From the NCBI RefSeq assembly GCF_001999985.1, contig NZ_CP019645.1, forward strand, positions 868,001 to 932,000: a DNA stretch of 64,000 nt, in the 5' to 3' direction. Within the stretch, counting starts at the first letter, position 1, and every line of letters begins with the position of its first letter. This document shows positions 36,502 to 46,937 of this stretch, piece by piece. Below the pieces are notes generated by a model. It was not told the DNA's origin and did not search any database. It worked only from the letters and a program-made list of their open reading frames with translations. The DNA comes from Helicobacter bilis (lineage in GTDB: Bacteria; Campylobacterota; Campylobacteria; Campylobacterales; Helicobacteraceae). A program made the translations under genes and the position numbers.

Positions 36502-36519
36502 AAAGATTCTAGAATCTTT
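36502..36519 (-). terminator. Palindromic hairpin between rplA and rplJ
   Basis: AAAGATTCTAGAATCTTT is a perfect 18-bp palindrome and on the minus strand is followed by TTATC, about 15 nt after the rplA stop. It may be an attenuator in the rplJ leader. A hairpin with no loop must open several central pairs, so its strength is uncertain. Confidence 0.45.
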
Positions 36520-36533
36520 ATTTTACTTCCCTG

Positions 36534-37238
36534 CTATTTTACATCCATAAGTTCTTGTGAATCCACTTTAACTGATGGACTCATCGTCAGAGAAAGGTTA
36601 CTTGACTTAATATATTTGCCTTTCGCAGTGCTTGGCTTTAACCTATTGATAGTTTTTACAAACTCAACTAAATTATCAAGCAACTTATTATTATCAAAAC
36701 TTGCCTTACCAATGGGGCTATGAATGTTTCCTTTTTTATCAACACGGAAATTTACTTGTCCGCTTTTTGCATTTGCAACAGCTTTTGCTACATCAGCAGT
36801 AACCGTGCCTGTCTTTGGATTTGGCATGATACCTTTTGGTCCCAATATTCTACCAACTTTACCAACAAGCGGCATCATATCAGGTGTGGCAATCACCATA
36901 TCAAAATCTATATTTCCGCCCTTAATCTGTTCTGCCAAATCTTCATCGCCAACCACATCAGCACCAGCTTTTCGTGCCTCATCAGCTTTTAAATCCTTTG
37001 CAAACACTGCAACTCTTACCTTTTTGCCCGTGCCACGTGGCAATACAACTGCACCGCGGATCATTTGATCGGCATGACGCGGATCAACACCAAGTCGCAA
37101 TGCAACCTCCACAGTTTCATCGAATTTTGCAGAAGCAAGGGATTTTACCGCATTTATCGCAGATTCCATATCGTAAGTTTTATCACAATCAATTTTTTGA
37201 GATAAAGCTTGTAATCTTTTTGACATTTTTTTCTTCAT
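36534..37238 (-). CDS. rplA: 50S ribosomal protein L1
   Basis: L1 forms the mobile stalk at the ribosomal E site. The 234-residue protein contains [39 protein letters not shown] and [27 protein letters not shown] ribosome site supports the start MKKKMSKRL. It follows rplK by 16 nt. Confidence 0.97.
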   Translation of the reverse strand: MKKKMSKRLQALSQKIDCDKTYDMESAINAVKSLASAKFDETVEVALRLGVDPRHADQMIRGAVVLPRGTGKKVRVAVFAKDLKADEARKAGADVVGDEDLAEQIKGGNIDFDMVIATPDMMPLVGKVGRILGPKGIMPNPKTGTVTADVAKAVANAKSGQVNFRVDKKGNIHSPIGKASFDNNKLLDNLVEFVKTINRLKPSTAKGKYIKSSNLSLTMSPSVKVDSQELMDVK

Positions 37239-37254
37239 TATGATTCTCCAAAAA

Positions 37255-37680
37255 TTAATCTACTATTTCAACGCCCATGCTTCTAGCACTACCCGCAACT
37301 ATCTTTTTTGCCTCTTCAATGTCAGTCGTATTTAAATCTTCCATTTTTGTTTTTGCAATCTCTTCAAGTTGAGATTGTGTAAGCTTACCAATTTTATTTT
37401 TCAAAGGATTATCAGAACCCTTTGTCAATTTAGCAACATTCTTAATCAAATCTGTTACAGGTGGCTTTTTAGTAACAAATGTAAAGCTTTTATCTTGATA
37501 CACCGTGATGATAACGGGGATATTAAAATTACCCATATCCTTTGTTTTCTCATTAAAAGCTTTACAAAATTCCATAATATTAACGCCCCTTTGTCCAAGA
37601 GCTGGACCCACTGGAGGAGATGGATTTGCTTTGCCAGCTGGAATCTGCAATTTTAATTCGCCAACAATCTTTTTTGCCAT
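37255..37680 (-). CDS. rplK: 50S ribosomal protein L11
   Basis: This is a 141-residue protein of the GTPase-associated centre. The N-terminal [20 protein letters not shown] and the C-terminal rRNA-binding [20 protein letters not shown] are conserved. It lies directly after nusG, the usual order. Confidence 0.98.
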   Translation of the reverse strand: MAKKIVGELKLQIPAGKANPSPPVGPALGQRGVNIMEFCKAFNEKTKDMGNFNIPVIITVYQDKSFTFVTKKPPVTDLIKNVAKLTKGSDNPLKNKIGKLTQSQLEEIAKTKMEDLNTTDIEEAKKIVAGSARSMGVEIVD

Positions 37681-37703
37681 TGTCTATCCTTATTTAAAAA
37701 ATG

Positions 37704-38234
37704 TTAAAGAATTTTTTCAACTTGCACATCATTAATCTCTGTGAGAGTATTACGACCAAAAATAGAAACATTAAGCTTTAATTTCTTAGTTTTTATATCA
37801 TAACTCTCAACGACACCAGTGAAGTTAGCAAAAGGTCCATCTGTGATTAAGACAGACTCGCCGGTAGCAAATGAAACTTTAGGGCGAGGTGCAGGTCTAT
37901 TCTCAATCTTATCTAAAATATTTTGAATATCTGCTTCACTTAAAGGCGTGGGCTTTTTGCTCTCTCCAATGAATCTACCAACTCTTGGTAATGACTGAAT
38001 CATATGCCAAAGCTCCGTATCCAAGTTAATATATACAAACACATATCCCGGATAGATACTTCTTTGCACCGTCTTTTTCTTCTTATCTTTAATTTCAAAA
38101 ACATCTTCAGTAGGAACAACTATGTTTTTCAAACGATGGGAAGCATTATTCTGCTCAATAAGATTCTCTATAGCCTTTTTTACAGACTGCTCACTTCCCG
38201 AATATGTTTGTATTGCATACCATTGAAATTCCAT
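37704..38234 (-). CDS. nusG: Transcription termination/antitermination factor NusG
   Basis: NusG binds RNA polymerase and couples it to ribosomes or Rho. The 176-residue protein shows the NGN domain (FQWYAIQTYSGSEQSVKKAI, YPGYVFVYINLD, LPRVGRFIGESKKPTPLSE) and the C-terminal KOW motif (GESVLITDGPFANFTGVVES). It lies 28 nt after secE. Confidence 0.97.
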   Translation of the reverse strand: MEFQWYAIQTYSGSEQSVKKAIENLIEQNNASHRLKNIVVPTEDVFEIKDKKKKTVQRSIYPGYVFVYINLDTELWHMIQSLPRVGRFIGESKKPTPLSEADIQNILDKIENRPAPRPKVSFATGESVLITDGPFANFTGVVESYDIKTKKLKLNVSIFGRNTLTEINDVQVEKIL

Positions 38235-38262
38235 TAGCTATTCCTTAATTTACCAACAATTC

Positions 38263-38442
38263 CTAAGATACTATACGCGAAATCGTATAATGGAAAAAGA
38301 CATCGATAACCGCCAGAAACAAGGCAATTACAGAAACAACAATAATCACAGAAACAAATGCAGTCCGCACTTGCTCTTTTGTTGGAAAGATAACTTTTCC
38401 CAACTCATCTTTAGATTCTTTATAATATTTTTTTATCTTCAC
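38263..38442 (-). CDS. secE: Preprotein translocase subunit SecE
   Basis: This is a 59-residue protein, too short for a usual ORF cut-off. It reads MKIKKYYKESKDELGKVIFP (GTG start, AAGG about 8 nt upstream), then one membrane helix (TAFVSVIIVVSVIALFLAVI) and the tail FFHYTISRIVS. This is the single-helix SecE that clamps SecY in the inner membrane. Its place between tRNA-Trp and nusG is the conserved one. Confidence 0.93.
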   Translation of the reverse strand: MKIKKYYKESKDELGKVIFPTKEQVRTAFVSVIIVVSVIALFLAVIDVFFHYTISRIVS

Positions 38443-38470
38443 TATAAAAACCTTGATACCAAATCTATAA

Positions 38471-38547
38471 TGGCAGGCCAGGAAGGACTCGAACCCTCAA
38501 CACTCGGTTTTGGAGACCGATGCTCTAACCATTGGAGCTACTGACCT
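38471..38547 (-). tRNA. tRNA-Trp (anticodon CCA)
   Basis: On the minus strand the acceptor AGGTCAG pairs with CTGGCCT (one G-T pair), the anticodon loop CTCCAAA contains CCA, the T-loop is GGTTCGAGTCC, and 3' CCA is encoded. It lies between rpmG and secE. Confidence 0.96.
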
Positions 38548-38628
38548 TCCCAAACAAATACTAGAAATTCAAACGATCCCTATGCCTCACAGAATGCGAG
38601 ACACAACATACAATTTTGTAGAATGAAA

Positions 38629-38802
38629 TCAGCTTGTTTTAAGCTTTACTTCTTTATGTATTGTATGTTTATTTAATCTTGGGCAGAACTTTTTAAGCTC
38701 CAGTTTTTCTGTATTTGTTTTTGCATTCTTTGTAGTGCTATAATTAATATCACCACACTCAGAACACTTCAATCCAACTTTAACCAAATTACCCTTTGCC
38801 AT
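38629..38802 (-). CDS. rpmG: 50S ribosomal protein L33
   Basis: This is a 57-residue protein read as [20 protein letters not shown], then [20 protein letters not shown] and [17 protein letters not shown]. It has one CxxC pair (13, 16) and a single later Cys (40), so a full four-Cys zinc ribbon is not present. It follows tuf by 8 nt and is followed by tRNA-Trp. Confidence 0.95.
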   Translation of the reverse strand: MAKGNLVKVGLKCSECGDINYSTTKNAKTNTEKLELKKFCPRLNKHTIHKEVKLKTS

Positions 38803-38810
38803 AACTTTTC

Positions 38811-40010
38811 CTATTCAATGATTTTTGTTACAGCACCAGCACCAACTGTTCTACCACCCTCGCGGATAGCAAATCTTGTCCCAAGCTCTAATGCAATAGG
38901 ATTCAATAATTCAACAGTGATTTTAACATTATCACCCGGCATTACAAGTTCAGTGCCTTCTGGTAAAATAATCGCACCTGTAACATCTGTTGTTCGCACA
39001 TAGAATTGCGGACGATAGTTGTTATGGAATGGTGTATGTCTTCCGCCTTCATCTTTTGTAAGAACATAGATTTCAGCTTCAAACTTTTTATGTGGAGTGA
39101 TTGAGCCGGGCTTACAAAGCACCATACCCCTTTCTACTTCCTCTTTCTTAGTTCCACGCAAAAGCACACCGACATTATCGCCAGCCTCACCTTGATCCAT
39201 TTCTTTACGGAACATTTCAACACCTGTAACAGTAGTTTTCTGTGTATCACGGATTCCCACGATTTCAACTTCATCACCTACTTTTACAACGCCTCTTTCA
39301 ATTCTACCTGTAACAACCGTTCCACGACCAGCGATAGAGAACACATCTTCAACAGGCATAAGGAAAGTTTTATCAACATCTCTTTTTGGTGTAGGAATGT
39401 AGCTATCAACAGCAGCCATAAGATCTAGAATCTTTTGTCCCCATTCACCAACCGTTCCAGCTTTTGCCTCTTCAAGCGCTTTTAGTGCAGACCCACCAAC
39501 GATAGGTGTATCATCACCCGGGAATTCATACTCATTTAATAAATCCCTTACTTCCATTTCTACTAACTCAAGCAATTCAGGGTCATCAAGCATATCTTGC
39601 TTATTCAAAAATACAACAATATATGGAACACCTACTTGTCTTGAAAGTAGAATATGCTCTCTTGTCTGTGGCATAGGACCATCAGATGCAGACACAACCA
39701 AAATCGCACCATCCATTTGTGCAGCACCTGTAATCATGTTTTTTACATAGTCCGCGTGTCCGGGGCAATCCACATGCGCATAGTGTCTGTTTTCTGTCTC
39801 ATACTCAATATGAGAAGTAGCGATTGTAATACCTCTTTCTTTCTCTTCTGGTGCGTTGTCAATATTGTCATAATCTTTAAGCTCCGCAAGACCCTTAGTT
39901 GCCAATACAGCAGAGATGGCAGCACTCAAAGTTGTTTTACCATGATCGACATGCCCAATAGTTCCCACATTCACATGCGGCTTACTTCTGTTAAATTTCT
40001 CTTTAGCCAT
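38811..40010 (-). CDS. tuf: Elongation factor Tu
   Basis: EF-Tu delivers aminoacyl-tRNA to the ribosome. The 399-residue protein has the P-loop [10 protein letters not shown] (19-28), switch [22 protein letters not shown], the guanine motif NKQDML and the domain III ending [25 protein letters not shown] precedes the start. It is cotranscribed with the four upstream tRNAs, a widespread arrangement. Only one tuf gene is seen here. Confidence 0.98.
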   Translation of the reverse strand: MAKEKFNRSKPHVNVGTIGHVDHGKTTLSAAISAVLATKGLAELKDYDNIDNAPEEKERGITIATSHIEYETENRHYAHVDCPGHADYVKNMITGAAQMDGAILVVSASDGPMPQTREHILLSRQVGVPYIVVFLNKQDMLDDPELLELVEMEVRDLLNEYEFPGDDTPIVGGSALKALEEAKAGTVGEWGQKILDLMAAVDSYIPTPKRDVDKTFLMPVEDVFSIAGRGTVVTGRIERGVVKVGDEVEIVGIRDTQKTTVTGVEMFRKEMDQGEAGDNVGVLLRGTKKEEVERGMVLCKPGSITPHKKFEAEIYVLTKDEGGRHTPFHNNYRPQFYVRTTDVTGAIILPEGTELVMPGDNVKITVELLNPIALELGTRFAIREGGRTVGAGAVTKIIE

Positions 40011-40073
40011 AGCTATCTCCTAAAATAAAATTAAACACGACTATTGAATAAAAATTCAAAACCAACGAAAAAC

Positions 40074-40148
40074 TGGAGCCCATAAGCGGGATTGAACCGC
40101 CGACCTCTTCCTTACCAAGGAAGTGCTCTGCCACTGAGCTATATGGGC
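40074..40148 (-). tRNA. tRNA-Thr (anticodon GGT)
   Basis: The acceptor GCCCATA pairs with TATGGGC, the anticodon stem CTTCC/GGAAG encloses TTGGTAA with anticodon GGT, and CCA is encoded. It is the tRNA nearest tuf. Confidence 0.96.
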
Positions 40149-40289
40149 AAAAATAAAAAACTATAAATAATTACATAATAGATTTAAAACGAGAACTAGC
40201 AGGAAACAAAAGCGTTTAGAAAAAATCCTAAAATAACTAAGTTTTCAGCTCCCAGTCGTTAATAAATCGAAATAATCTATTCACACAAA

Positions 40290-40366
40290 TGGAGCGGGAA
40301 ACGGGGCTCGAACCCGCGACCCTCAGCTTGGAAGGCTGATGCTCTAGCCAACTGAGCTATTCCCGC
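40290..40366 (-). tRNA. tRNA-Gly (anticodon TCC)
   Basis: The acceptor GCGGGAA pairs with TTCCCGC, the anticodon loop CTTCCAA contains TCC, the T-arm is CGGGTTCGAGCCCCG, and CCA is encoded. Confidence 0.96.
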
Positions 40367-40379
40367 AAACAAAAAACAA

Positions 40380-40464
<85 letters not shown>

Positions 40465-40552
40465 ACAAATGCTAAAAAACTGGTCAAACACTGATGTTTT
40501 ATTTAAAGTCAAAATAACTAAACTTAAAAATATTAGAGTTTGATTAAAACAA

Positions 40553-40628
40553 TGGAGCTGGTTAAGGGACTCGAACCCCCGGCCTGCTGCTTACAAGGCA
40601 GCTGCTCTACCAACTGAGCTAAACCAGC
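40553..40628 (-). tRNA. tRNA-Thr (anticodon TGT)
   Basis: The acceptor GCTGGTT pairs with AACCAGC, the anticodon stem GCTGC/GCAGC encloses CTTGTAA with anticodon TGT, and CCA is encoded. It is the first tRNA of the tuf operon. Confidence 0.96.
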
Positions 40629-40691
40629 AAAACATAACAGAAACATCAATAGTTCAGTTGAATGCTAATAGAAATGAAAAATAAAGACTGA

Positions 40692-40720
40692 ACTATACCT
40701 TAATTTTTTAATCTTGTCAA
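40692..40720 (-). promoter_or_regulatory. Strong housekeeping promoter of the tRNA-tuf operon
   Basis: On the minus strand TTGACA and TATAGT are separated by exactly 17 bases, about 64 nt before tRNA-Thr(TGT). This is the closest match to a full -35/-10 consensus noticed in the window and suits a highly expressed stable-RNA operon. Confidence 0.85.
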
Positions 40721-40868
40721 TACTTAAAACAATATTTTCTCAATTTTATTAAAAATAAGGTGATATATGTCAAATAACTCGCACACTCATGTGTCAAAAT
40801 CAAACTCTACTGAATTTGAATATATAACAATATGTTTCATCATAGCTTATGACACAATGATTTTGCAA

Positions 40869-41093
40869 CTAATCACGCGGATAACGCAAAACAATACGAC
40901 CTTTATCAAGGCTATATGGTGTTAATTCTATTTGCACATTATCGCCGGGTAGAATCTTGATATTGTGCATACGCATTTTGCCAGAAATATGACAAAGCAC
41001 TATGTGTTTATTTTCTAACTCTACTCTAAATGTCGTGCTAGGCAATGCCTCTATTACTTTACCATCTACTTTAATTACATCATCTTTTGCCAT
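40869..41093 (-). CDS. infA: Translation initiation factor IF-1
   Basis: This 74-residue S1-like OB-fold protein reads [20 protein letters not shown] and [20 protein letters not shown]. It binds the 30S A site during initiation. It begins immediately at the map stop codon (TAAATG), so translation is coupled. Confidence 0.97.
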   Translation of the reverse strand: MAKDDVIKVDGKVIEALPSTTFRVELENKHIVLCHISGKMRMHNIKILPGDNVQIELTPYSLDKGRIVLRYPRD

Positions 41094-41852
41094 TTATAAC
41101 TCCGTTAAAATTCTTGCCTTTCCATCAATGATTGCGATTGTGTGCTCATGATGAGAAGTGTTTAAGCCATCTTTGCTTACAACAGACCATTTATCATCTA
41201 AAATGACGGGTTCGCCATTTTTTTGACATACCATAGGCTCAAGGCAGAATACCATGCCATTTTTTACCTTAGGACCGCCCATTTTGACACCATCTTCTAA
41301 ATAGTTTGGGATACTTGGCTCTTCATGTGGCTTTGTGCCTATGCCATGTCCGCAGAATCCAAGCAAAGGCACAAAGCCCATGCCCTCGATATTTTCCTGT
41401 AAAATGGCACTAATCTCTTTAAATCGCATACCAGCTTTTATGGAATCTATTGTATTATAAAGTGTGCGTAAGGAACACTCCATAAGCTTTGTATCCTTAT
41501 CGCTTACCTTGCCTACACCAATAGTAATTGCTCCATCGCCATAATAATTTTTATATTTCGTGCCAATATCAATGCCAACGATATCGCCCTGTCTTAAGCG
41601 ATAATCAGTTGGAATGCCATGTATAATCACTTGATTCACAGATATACATGCCGCATTAGGAAAGCCATATAATCCTTTAAAGCTTGGCAATGATTCTAAT
41701 GATAGAATCTTATCTTCGATTGCCTTGTCAAGCTCTAAAAGACTAATCCCCTCACTTACTATCGTTTTAGCATAATCAAGCGTTAGGGCAACCACTTTGT
41801 TTGCTTGTGCTAGTAATGCTAATTCATTTTTATTTCTTGTCGCAATACTCAT
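41094..41852 (-). CDS. map: Type I methionine aminopeptidase
   Basis: It removes N-terminal Met from nascent proteins. The metal ligands are visible in GIDIGTKYKNYYGDGAITI (two Asp), GHGIGTKPHEEPSIPNY (His), FCLEPMV (Glu) and HEHTIAI (late Glu-bearing strand). The start MSIATRNKNELALL is 7 nt after the secY stop and gives 252 residues; a GTG reading would add eight residues overlapping secY. The secY-map-infA order is common. An inverted AGATTCT-type pair (GATTCTA/TAGAATC) lies in the gene at 41692-41709. Confidence 0.96.
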   Translation of the reverse strand: MSIATRNKNELALLAQANKVVALTLDYAKTIVSEGISLLELDKAIEDKILSLESLPSFKGLYGFPNAACISVNQVIIHGIPTDYRLRQGDIVGIDIGTKYKNYYGDGAITIGVGKVSDKDTKLMECSLRTLYNTIDSIKAGMRFKEISAILQENIEGMGFVPLLGFCGHGIGTKPHEEPSIPNYLEDGVKMGGPKVKNGMVFCLEPMVCQKNGEPVILDDKWSVVSKDGLNTSHHEHTIAIIDGKARILTEL

Positions 41853-41859
41853 AGTAAGC

Positions 41860-43149
41860 TTAGATTCCCACCGCACTTAATGTTTGATACTTGCTTGTAT
41901 AGAGCTGTGCCTCAATCTTTCTCATTGTATCAATAGCAACTTGAACTACAATCAATACAGAAGTCCCACCAAACACAAAATGCACCCCTATACCTTTTAA
42001 TAGAATCCACGGAATAGTAGAAATAATCGCAAGATATAAAGCACCCCAGAATGTTAAATGCCCTGCTACCTTATTGAGATAACTTGCGGTATTCTCTCCG
42101 GGTCTTAGGCCGGGTATATAGCCATTTTGTCGCTTGAGATTATCTGCTATATCTTTTGCGTTAAATACGATTGAAGAGTAAAAATACGCAAAAAAGATAA
42201 TAAAGATAAACATAAGGATATTATAAAAATACGATGATGGGCTTATATAATCTGCAATTATAACAAGCCACGAGTCGCTATTTGCTTGATTTTCTGCAAC
42301 CTGTTTTCCTGCAAATTGCTGCAATATGGTTGATGGAAAAACAAGCAGGGCTGAAGCAAAAATAGGTGGAATAACACCGCTTAAATTTATCTTAATTGGA
42401 ATGTAGTTCATAATCCGCTTATGCTGATTTTGCATGATGACTTTACGCGCATAAGAGATAGGCACTCTTCTTTCACCAAGCTCAACATAAATAATAACAA
42501 ACACGGTAATAAGGATAACTGCCAATACAAGTAATAGTTGGAATGTGCTTTTTTCATTCTCGCTTACCGCACTAAACTCCGCACCAATCGCACCCGGAAT
42601 CCCAGATACAATCCCAGCAAAAATGATAAGGCTTATACCATTACCCACGCCTCTTTGTGTAATCTGCTCTCCTATCCACATAAGAAGCATTGTCCCAGCA
42701 AGCATAGAAATGACCGCAATAGATACAAATAAAGTCATATTGTGCAGCATAATAGCACTACCACCATCAATACTTTGCAAACCATAAGAAACGCTAATTG
42801 CCTGCACAATTGTAATAAATATCGTAAGATAGCGGATAATCTGCATATACTGCTGCATACCATCTCTCTCTTTTTTCATCTTGCCGATATTTGCAAAAGT
42901 CGCTGATAAAAGCTCCATGATAATTGATGCGGTGATATAAGGCATGATACCAAGAGAGATAATACTAACGCGTTCCAACGCATTACCGCTAAACATATTA
43001 AAAAGTCCAAGCGCATTGCTTGCATTGCTATCAAAAATGCGTTTTAACACTTCAGCATCAACGCCGGGAACAGGAACATAAGATAGCATTCTATAAGCAA
43101 ATAAGAATGCTAGAGTAATAAGAATTTTATTGAGAATACTTTTATTCAT
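41860..43149 (-). CDS. secY: Preprotein translocase channel SecY
   Basis: SecY is the ten-helix protein-conducting channel of the inner membrane. Conserved parts include YVPVPGVDAEVLKRIF, MPYITASIIMELLSATF (helix 2), GNGISLIIFAGI and the C5 cytoplasmic region GYIPGLRPGENTASYL. It is 429 residues. The start overlaps the rplO stop by one base (TAATG). Confidence 0.97.
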   Translation of the reverse strand: MNKSILNKILITLAFLFAYRMLSYVPVPGVDAEVLKRIFDSNASNALGLFNMFSGNALERVSIISLGIMPYITASIIMELLSATFANIGKMKKERDGMQQYMQIIRYLTIFITIVQAISVSYGLQSIDGGSAIMLHNMTLFVSIAVISMLAGTMLLMWIGEQITQRGVGNGISLIIFAGIVSGIPGAIGAEFSAVSENEKSTFQLLLVLAVILITVFVIIYVELGERRVPISYARKVIMQNQHKRIMNYIPIKINLSGVIPPIFASALLVFPSTILQQFAGKQVAENQANSDSWLVIIADYISPSSYFYNILMFIFIIFFAYFYSSIVFNAKDIADNLKRQNGYIPGLRPGENTASYLNKVAGHLTFWGALYLAIISTIPWILLKGIGVHFVFGGTSVLIVVQVAIDTMRKIEAQLYTSKYQTLSAVGI

Positions 43150-43547
43150 TAAGCTTGTCCAGTTACTACAACACTTTCATCGCTGATTTTAGATTTTAGA
43201 TTCTTTGCACCTGCCCCAATAAGCTTTACTTTTGTAACATATTTTGGGATTGTGTAGATCGAGCGTAAAGTCTCAAGGTTTATAGAATCTAGTGTTGCAA
43301 CTTTTTTTTGTTTTTCAACATTAATAACAAAAGGCTTTTCCACATGTGAGTTAAAACCAACTTTTGGCAATCTTCTTTGTAATGGTTGCTGTCCGCCCTC
43401 AAAGCCTCTTTTTGCTTTATAACCTGTTCTTGCAGTTTGCCCTTTACCACCACGAGTAGAAGTTTTACCCATGCCAGAACCCTGCCCTCGCCCTACTCTT
43501 TTAATGTCTTTTGTGCTATTCTCAGCGGGTTTAATTTTTTCTAACAT
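43149..43547 (-). CDS. rplO: 50S ribosomal protein L15
   Basis: This 132-residue protein starts [20 protein letters not shown] and has the Gly-rich [20 protein letters not shown] region typical of L15. It directly follows rpsE; rpmD (L30), which sits between them in many bacteria, is absent. Confidence 0.97.
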   Translation of the reverse strand: MLEKIKPAENSTKDIKRVGRGQGSGMGKTSTRGGKGQTARTGYKAKRGFEGGQQPLQRRLPKVGFNSHVEKPFVINVEKQKKVATLDSINLETLRSIYTIPKYVTKVKLIGAGAKNLKSKISDESVVVTGQA

Positions 43548-43556
43548 ACTTTCTCC

Positions 43557-43997
43557 TTACGCCTTGATTCTAACAAGCGCATCAATAGTCGCACGCACTA
43601 CATTGTATGGATTATTAGAGCCAAGCGATTTTGTCAAAATATCTTTGATACCAGCAAGCTCTATAACAGGACGAGCGCTTCCACCAGCAATAACACCAGT
43701 TCCCTCGCTTGCAGGCTTTAATAGAATCTTGCTTGCATTATATTTATGCTCAATATCATGTGCTATTGTTGTGCCTTTAATATTGACTTGCACGATATTT
43801 TTAAACGCATCATCAATTGCTTTTTTAATCGCATCGGGGACTTCTTTGGCTTTGCCTAAACCAAAGCCCACTAACCCATTACGATTACCAACAACAACAA
43901 GAGCATTAAAGCGGAATCTTCTACCACCTTTTACAACTTTTGTTACACGTCCTATATTTACCACAACTTCACTAAATTCTTCTCTATTGATTTCCAC
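43557..43997 (-). CDS. rpsE: 30S ribosomal protein S5
   Basis: This 146-residue protein has the N-terminal double-stranded-RNA-binding fold ([40 protein letters not shown]) and the C-terminal [20 protein letters not shown]. It is involved in decoding fidelity. It lies between rplR and rplO. Confidence 0.97.
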   Translation of the reverse strand: MEINREEFSEVVVNIGRVTKVVKGGRRFRFNALVVVGNRNGLVGFGLGKAKEVPDAIKKAIDDAFKNIVQVNIKGTTIAHDIEHKYNASKILLKPASEGTGVIAGGSARPVIELAGIKDILTKSLGSNNPYNVVRATIDALVRIKA

Positions 43998-44007
43998 TTG
44001 TCTCTCC

Positions 44008-44364
44008 TTATAGAGCTATGCCATTATTTCTTAAGCCATCAGCAAATGCAGCAACTACACCATGATATAAATATCCATTTCTATCAAACACAACTGCATC
44101 AATATTTTTTGCTTTTAAAAGCTTTGCAAATTCAGCACCCATTTTATTTGTGTCTTCTTTTGTATTGCCAACTTTTAATACTCTGCTATCAATAGCTGCG
44201 ATTGTATGCCCTTTGCTATCATCAATAGCTTGTGCGTAAAAATGTTTATTTGAACGGAATACACTTACTCGTGGCTTTGTCGCACTTCCATTGCATTGAG
44301 AACGGATACGCTTTTTACATTTTTCTCTTAGAATCTTTTTTTTCTCTAAAACTTTAGCTGTCAT
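44008..44364 (-). CDS. rplR: 50S ribosomal protein L18
   Basis: This 118-residue 5S rRNA-binding protein shows [20 protein letters not shown] and the C-terminal [20 protein letters not shown]. It lies in the standard order rplF-rplR-rpsE. Confidence 0.97.
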   Translation of the reverse strand: MTAKVLEKKKILREKCKKRIRSQCNGSATKPRVSVFRSNKHFYAQAIDDSKGHTIAAIDSRVLKVGNTKEDTNKMGAEFAKLLKAKNIDAVVFDRNGYLYHGVVAAFADGLRNNGIAL

Positions 44365-44376
44365 ATTCTCACCTTA

Positions 44377-44913
44377 TTATTTTTTAGAAGTTTTTCCTGC
44401 TTTACGCAATATCACTTCATCGCTGTATTTCACACCCTTACCTTTATATGGTTCTGGTGGTCTAAACTCTCTAATCTCTGCGGCAATTTGTCCAATTTGC
44501 TGTTTATCACTTCCTTTAATGGTAATGGTATTTTTTTCAACACCAATTTCAACATTTTCAGGGATAGGATACTTAATTGGGTGAGAGAATCCAAGTGCTA
44601 ACTCTAGAGTCTTGCCGCTTACATTTGCCTTATAACCTACACCATTAATCTCAAGTGTTTTTGTAAAGCCTTCATGCAAACCTACAACAATATTGTTTGC
44701 TAACGCACGATAAGTTCCCCAAAATGCACGAGATTGTGGCATATCGTCTAATAGTGAAAAAGATAATTGCTTATCTTCAAGCTTAATGCCAACTCTACCA
44801 TGCGTCTCAAGCTCTTTGCTCTCTTTCTTGCCTTTGAAAATGATTTTACTATTATCAACCTTTACTTCAATACCATCTGGGATACTGATAGGCTTCTTAC
44901 CAATTCTTGACAT
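44377..44913 (-). CDS. rplF: 50S ribosomal protein L6
   Basis: This 178-residue protein starts [20 protein letters not shown], with TAGGAG five bases upstream; a TTG reading would add five residues. The C-terminal signature [20 protein letters not shown] is intact. It binds near the sarcin-ricin loop. Confidence 0.97.
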   Translation of the reverse strand: MSRIGKKPISIPDGIEVKVDNSKIIFKGKKESKELETHGRVGIKLEDKQLSFSLLDDMPQSRAFWGTYRALANNIVVGLHEGFTKTLEINGVGYKANVSGKTLELALGFSHPIKYPIPENVEIGVEKNTITIKGSDKQQIGQIAAEIREFRPPEPYKGKGVKYSDEVILRKAGKTSKK

Positions 44914-44921
44914 TTCTACTC

Positions 44922-45317
44922 CTACCAAATACTGCAGAGGGCTTCGCCTCCAACATTTGTTTTATAAGCTTCATCATTTGCGATTACACCTTTGCTTGTG
45001 CTAACAACGATGATTCCATAACCATTTTTGAATCTTTTTAATTCCTTAGAAGTTTTATACACTCTTCTTCCAGGCTTACTGATACGAGTGATTTCATTAA
45101 TCACAGAAACACCAGAATCATCATAAGCAAGTTGCACGAAAATGCTTTGTTTGCCATCTTTATCATTGATTTTGTAATCTTTAATAAAGCCTCTTTGCTT
45201 AAAAACTTCCATAATACTTGCAACAATTTTTGCATAATATAATTCAGTGCTATCAAGCTTTCTCATTGCTGCATTTCTAATCCGCGTAAGAGAATCTGCA
45301 ATAATATCATTGACCAT
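44922..45317 (-). CDS. rpsH: 30S ribosomal protein S8
   Basis: This 131-residue 16S central-domain protein begins [20 protein letters not shown] and ends GGEALCSIW. The stop codon lies inside the rplF ribosome site, nine bases before its start, indicating tight coupling. Confidence 0.97.
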   Translation of the reverse strand: MVNDIIADSLTRIRNAAMRKLDSTELYYAKIVASIMEVFKQRGFIKDYKINDKDGKQSIFVQLAYDDSGVSVINEITRISKPGRRVYKTSKELKRFKNGYGIIVVSTSKGVIANDEAYKTNVGGEALCSIW

Positions 45318-45327
45318 CTTTATCTCC

Positions 45328-45513
45328 TTACCAGCTTGCTTTTCTTAAACCGGGGATTAATCCCTCATTGCCCATTTTTCTTAAACACACGCGACACAAA
45401 GAAAAATCACGATACACAGAATGTGGTCTGCCACATACTTGACAACGCGTATATTTGCGAACACTAAATTTTGCTTTTCTCTTTGCTTTTGCTATCATAG
45501 ATTTCTTTGCCAT
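45328..45513 (-). CDS. rpsN: 30S ribosomal protein S14, zinc-binding type
   Basis: This 61-residue short-form S14 has four zinc cysteines in [20 protein letters not shown] and ends RKASW. It is the zinc-dependent form, with no zinc-free paralog in the window. It lies between rplE and rpsH. Confidence 0.97.
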   Translation of the reverse strand: MAKKSMIAKAKRKAKFSVRKYTRCQVCGRPHSVYRDFSLCRVCLRKMGNEGLIPGLRKASW

Positions 45514-45516
45514 AAA

Positions 45517-46062
45517 TTATCTCCCTTTTGCAAACGGCATACCAAGTAATTCTAAAAGCTTAAAGGCTTCTTTATCATCATCTGTGCTTGTTACAATCGT
45601 AATATTCATACCATGCGTAACCATAATATCATCATAAACAACTTCAGGAAACATAAGCTGCTCGTTTAAACCAAAGCTATAATTACCACGACCATCAAAG
45701 CCATTGCGAGGTATCCCTCTAAAGTCTTTCACTCTTGGCAATGCAATAACGATGAGTTTTTCTAAAAAGTTATACATCATATTGCCACGCAAAGTAACTT
45801 TTACACCCATTGGCATACCTTCACGCATTTTAAAACCTGCAACAGATTTTTTTGCCTTTGTGATAATTGCCTTTTGCCCTGCAATCAAAGAGATAGTATC
45901 AGCAATGTTTTGCATAATCTTTGCCTCTTTAGCATACTCACCAGCACCTACGCTAATCACAATCTTTTCTAACTTTGGTAAAAGCATAGGATTCTTAATA
46001 TCTAACGCTTTTTTAAGCTCTTCTCTAATCTCATTTTTATATCGTTCTTTTAAAGCATACAT
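45517..46062 (-). CDS. rplE: 50S ribosomal protein L5
   Basis: This 181-residue 5S rRNA-binding protein contains [39 protein letters not shown] and a C-terminal [19 protein letters not shown]. It is standard in length and order. Confidence 0.97.
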   Translation of the reverse strand: MYALKERYKNEIREELKKALDIKNPMLLPKLEKIVISVGAGEYAKEAKIMQNIADTISLIAGQKAIITKAKKSVAGFKMREGMPMGVKVTLRGNMMYNFLEKLIVIALPRVKDFRGIPRNGFDGRGNYSFGLNEQLMFPEVVYDDIMVTHGMNITIVTSTDDDKEAFKLLELLGMPFAKGR

Positions 46063-46071
46063 ATTTCACTC

Positions 46072-46296
46072 CTATGATTTTTTTACATTAGAAATATGTA
46101 TAGGCATTTCTTTTGCAACAAAACCACCTTTTTTATTATCATCTGTTGGCTTTACTGCCTTTTTTGCCACTTTACAATCTTTAACAATCAAAGTATTTTT
46201 CTTTGGGAACACGGCAAGAACTTCACCGCTTTTACCCTTGTCATCACCAGCGATAATTGTTACCATATCGCCCTTTTTAATCTTTACCTTATTCAC
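46072..46296 (-). CDS. rplX: 50S ribosomal protein L24
   Basis: This is a 74-residue KOW-motif protein ([20 protein letters not shown]) that starts 50S assembly. Its start overlaps the rplN stop by one base. Confidence 0.96.
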   Translation of the reverse strand: MNKVKIKKGDMVTIIAGDDKGKSGEVLAVFPKKNTLIVKDCKVAKKAVKPTDDNKKGGFVAKEMPIHISNVKKS

Positions 46297-46664
46297 TATA
46301 ATACCTCCGGAGCTAACGATACTATCTTCATAAAATTCGCATATCGCACTTCTCTACTAACTGGACCAAAAATACGAGTGCCAATTGGCTCTCTTTTTGC
46401 ATCAAGCAATACTGCCGCATTATCATCAAAACGCACAAGAGAGCCATTGTCTCTGTGAATCTCTTTTTTTGTGCGGACAACAACAGCTTTTAACACTTGC
46501 CCTTTTTTTACCTTGCCATTTGGGATAGCCTTTTTAACAGACACCACAATAACATCACCTACGCTTGCATACCGCTTATGGCTACCGCCTAAAACTTTGA
46601 TACACATAACCTCTTTTGCACCGCTATTGTCAGCAACGCTTAGTCTTGTAAAACTCTGTATCAT
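46296..46664 (-). CDS. rplN: 50S ribosomal protein L14
   Basis: This is a 122-residue protein starting [20 protein letters not shown] with [20 protein letters not shown] and the C-terminal GPVSREVR. It overlaps the rpsQ stop by four bases. Confidence 0.97.
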   Translation of the reverse strand: MIQSFTRLSVADNSGAKEVMCIKVLGGSHKRYASVGDVIVVSVKKAIPNGKVKKGQVLKAVVVRTKKEIHRDNGSLVRFDDNAAVLLDAKREPIGTRIFGPVSREVRYANFMKIVSLAPEVL

Positions 46665-46927
46665 TCTGACACTCCTACTACTACAATATCTTTCAATGTG
46701 AAGGCTTTATGTTTAGAGATAGGCTTACACTCAATCGCACTTACCACATCACCAACCTTTGCTTTATGCTCTTCATCATGAATGATATATTTTTTGAATC
46801 TTTTTACGATTTTGCGGTATTTTGGATGCACAACTTTTCGTTCTACTAAAATAACCGCACTTTTATTACCCGCAATACTTACGACCTTGCCTTGTATTAC
46901 TCTTTTGTGTGCTTGCTTTTCACTCAT
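46661..46927 (-). CDS. rpsQ: 30S ribosomal protein S17
   Basis: This 88-residue OB-fold protein starts [20 protein letters not shown] with AAGGGA upstream; a TTG reading adds two residues. Conserved [20 protein letters not shown] and the late [11 protein letters not shown] segment are present. Confidence 0.96.
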   Translation of the reverse strand: MSEKQAHKRVIQGKVVSIAGNKSAVILVERKVVHPKYRKIVKRFKKYIIHDEEHKAKVGDVVSAIECKPISKHKAFTLKDIVVVGVSE

Positions 46928-46937
46928 AAACAATCCC

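Noticed and set aside
36418-36533. Riboswitch in the rplJ leader
   Set aside because: The region fits an L10-binding leader or attenuator; no known riboswitch core is visible.
40629-40868. Possible small gene between infA and tRNA-Thr
   Set aside because: Only A+T-rich sequence with the strong tRNA-tuf promoter; no ribosome site-linked frame.
43471-44013. 180-codon open frame on the plus strand
   Set aside because: It is antisense to rpsE and rplO with no ribosome site or recognisable domain.
45704-46333. 209-codon open frame on the plus strand
   Set aside because: It runs antisense to rplE and rplX; long antisense frames are a by-product of codon bias in ribosomal genes.
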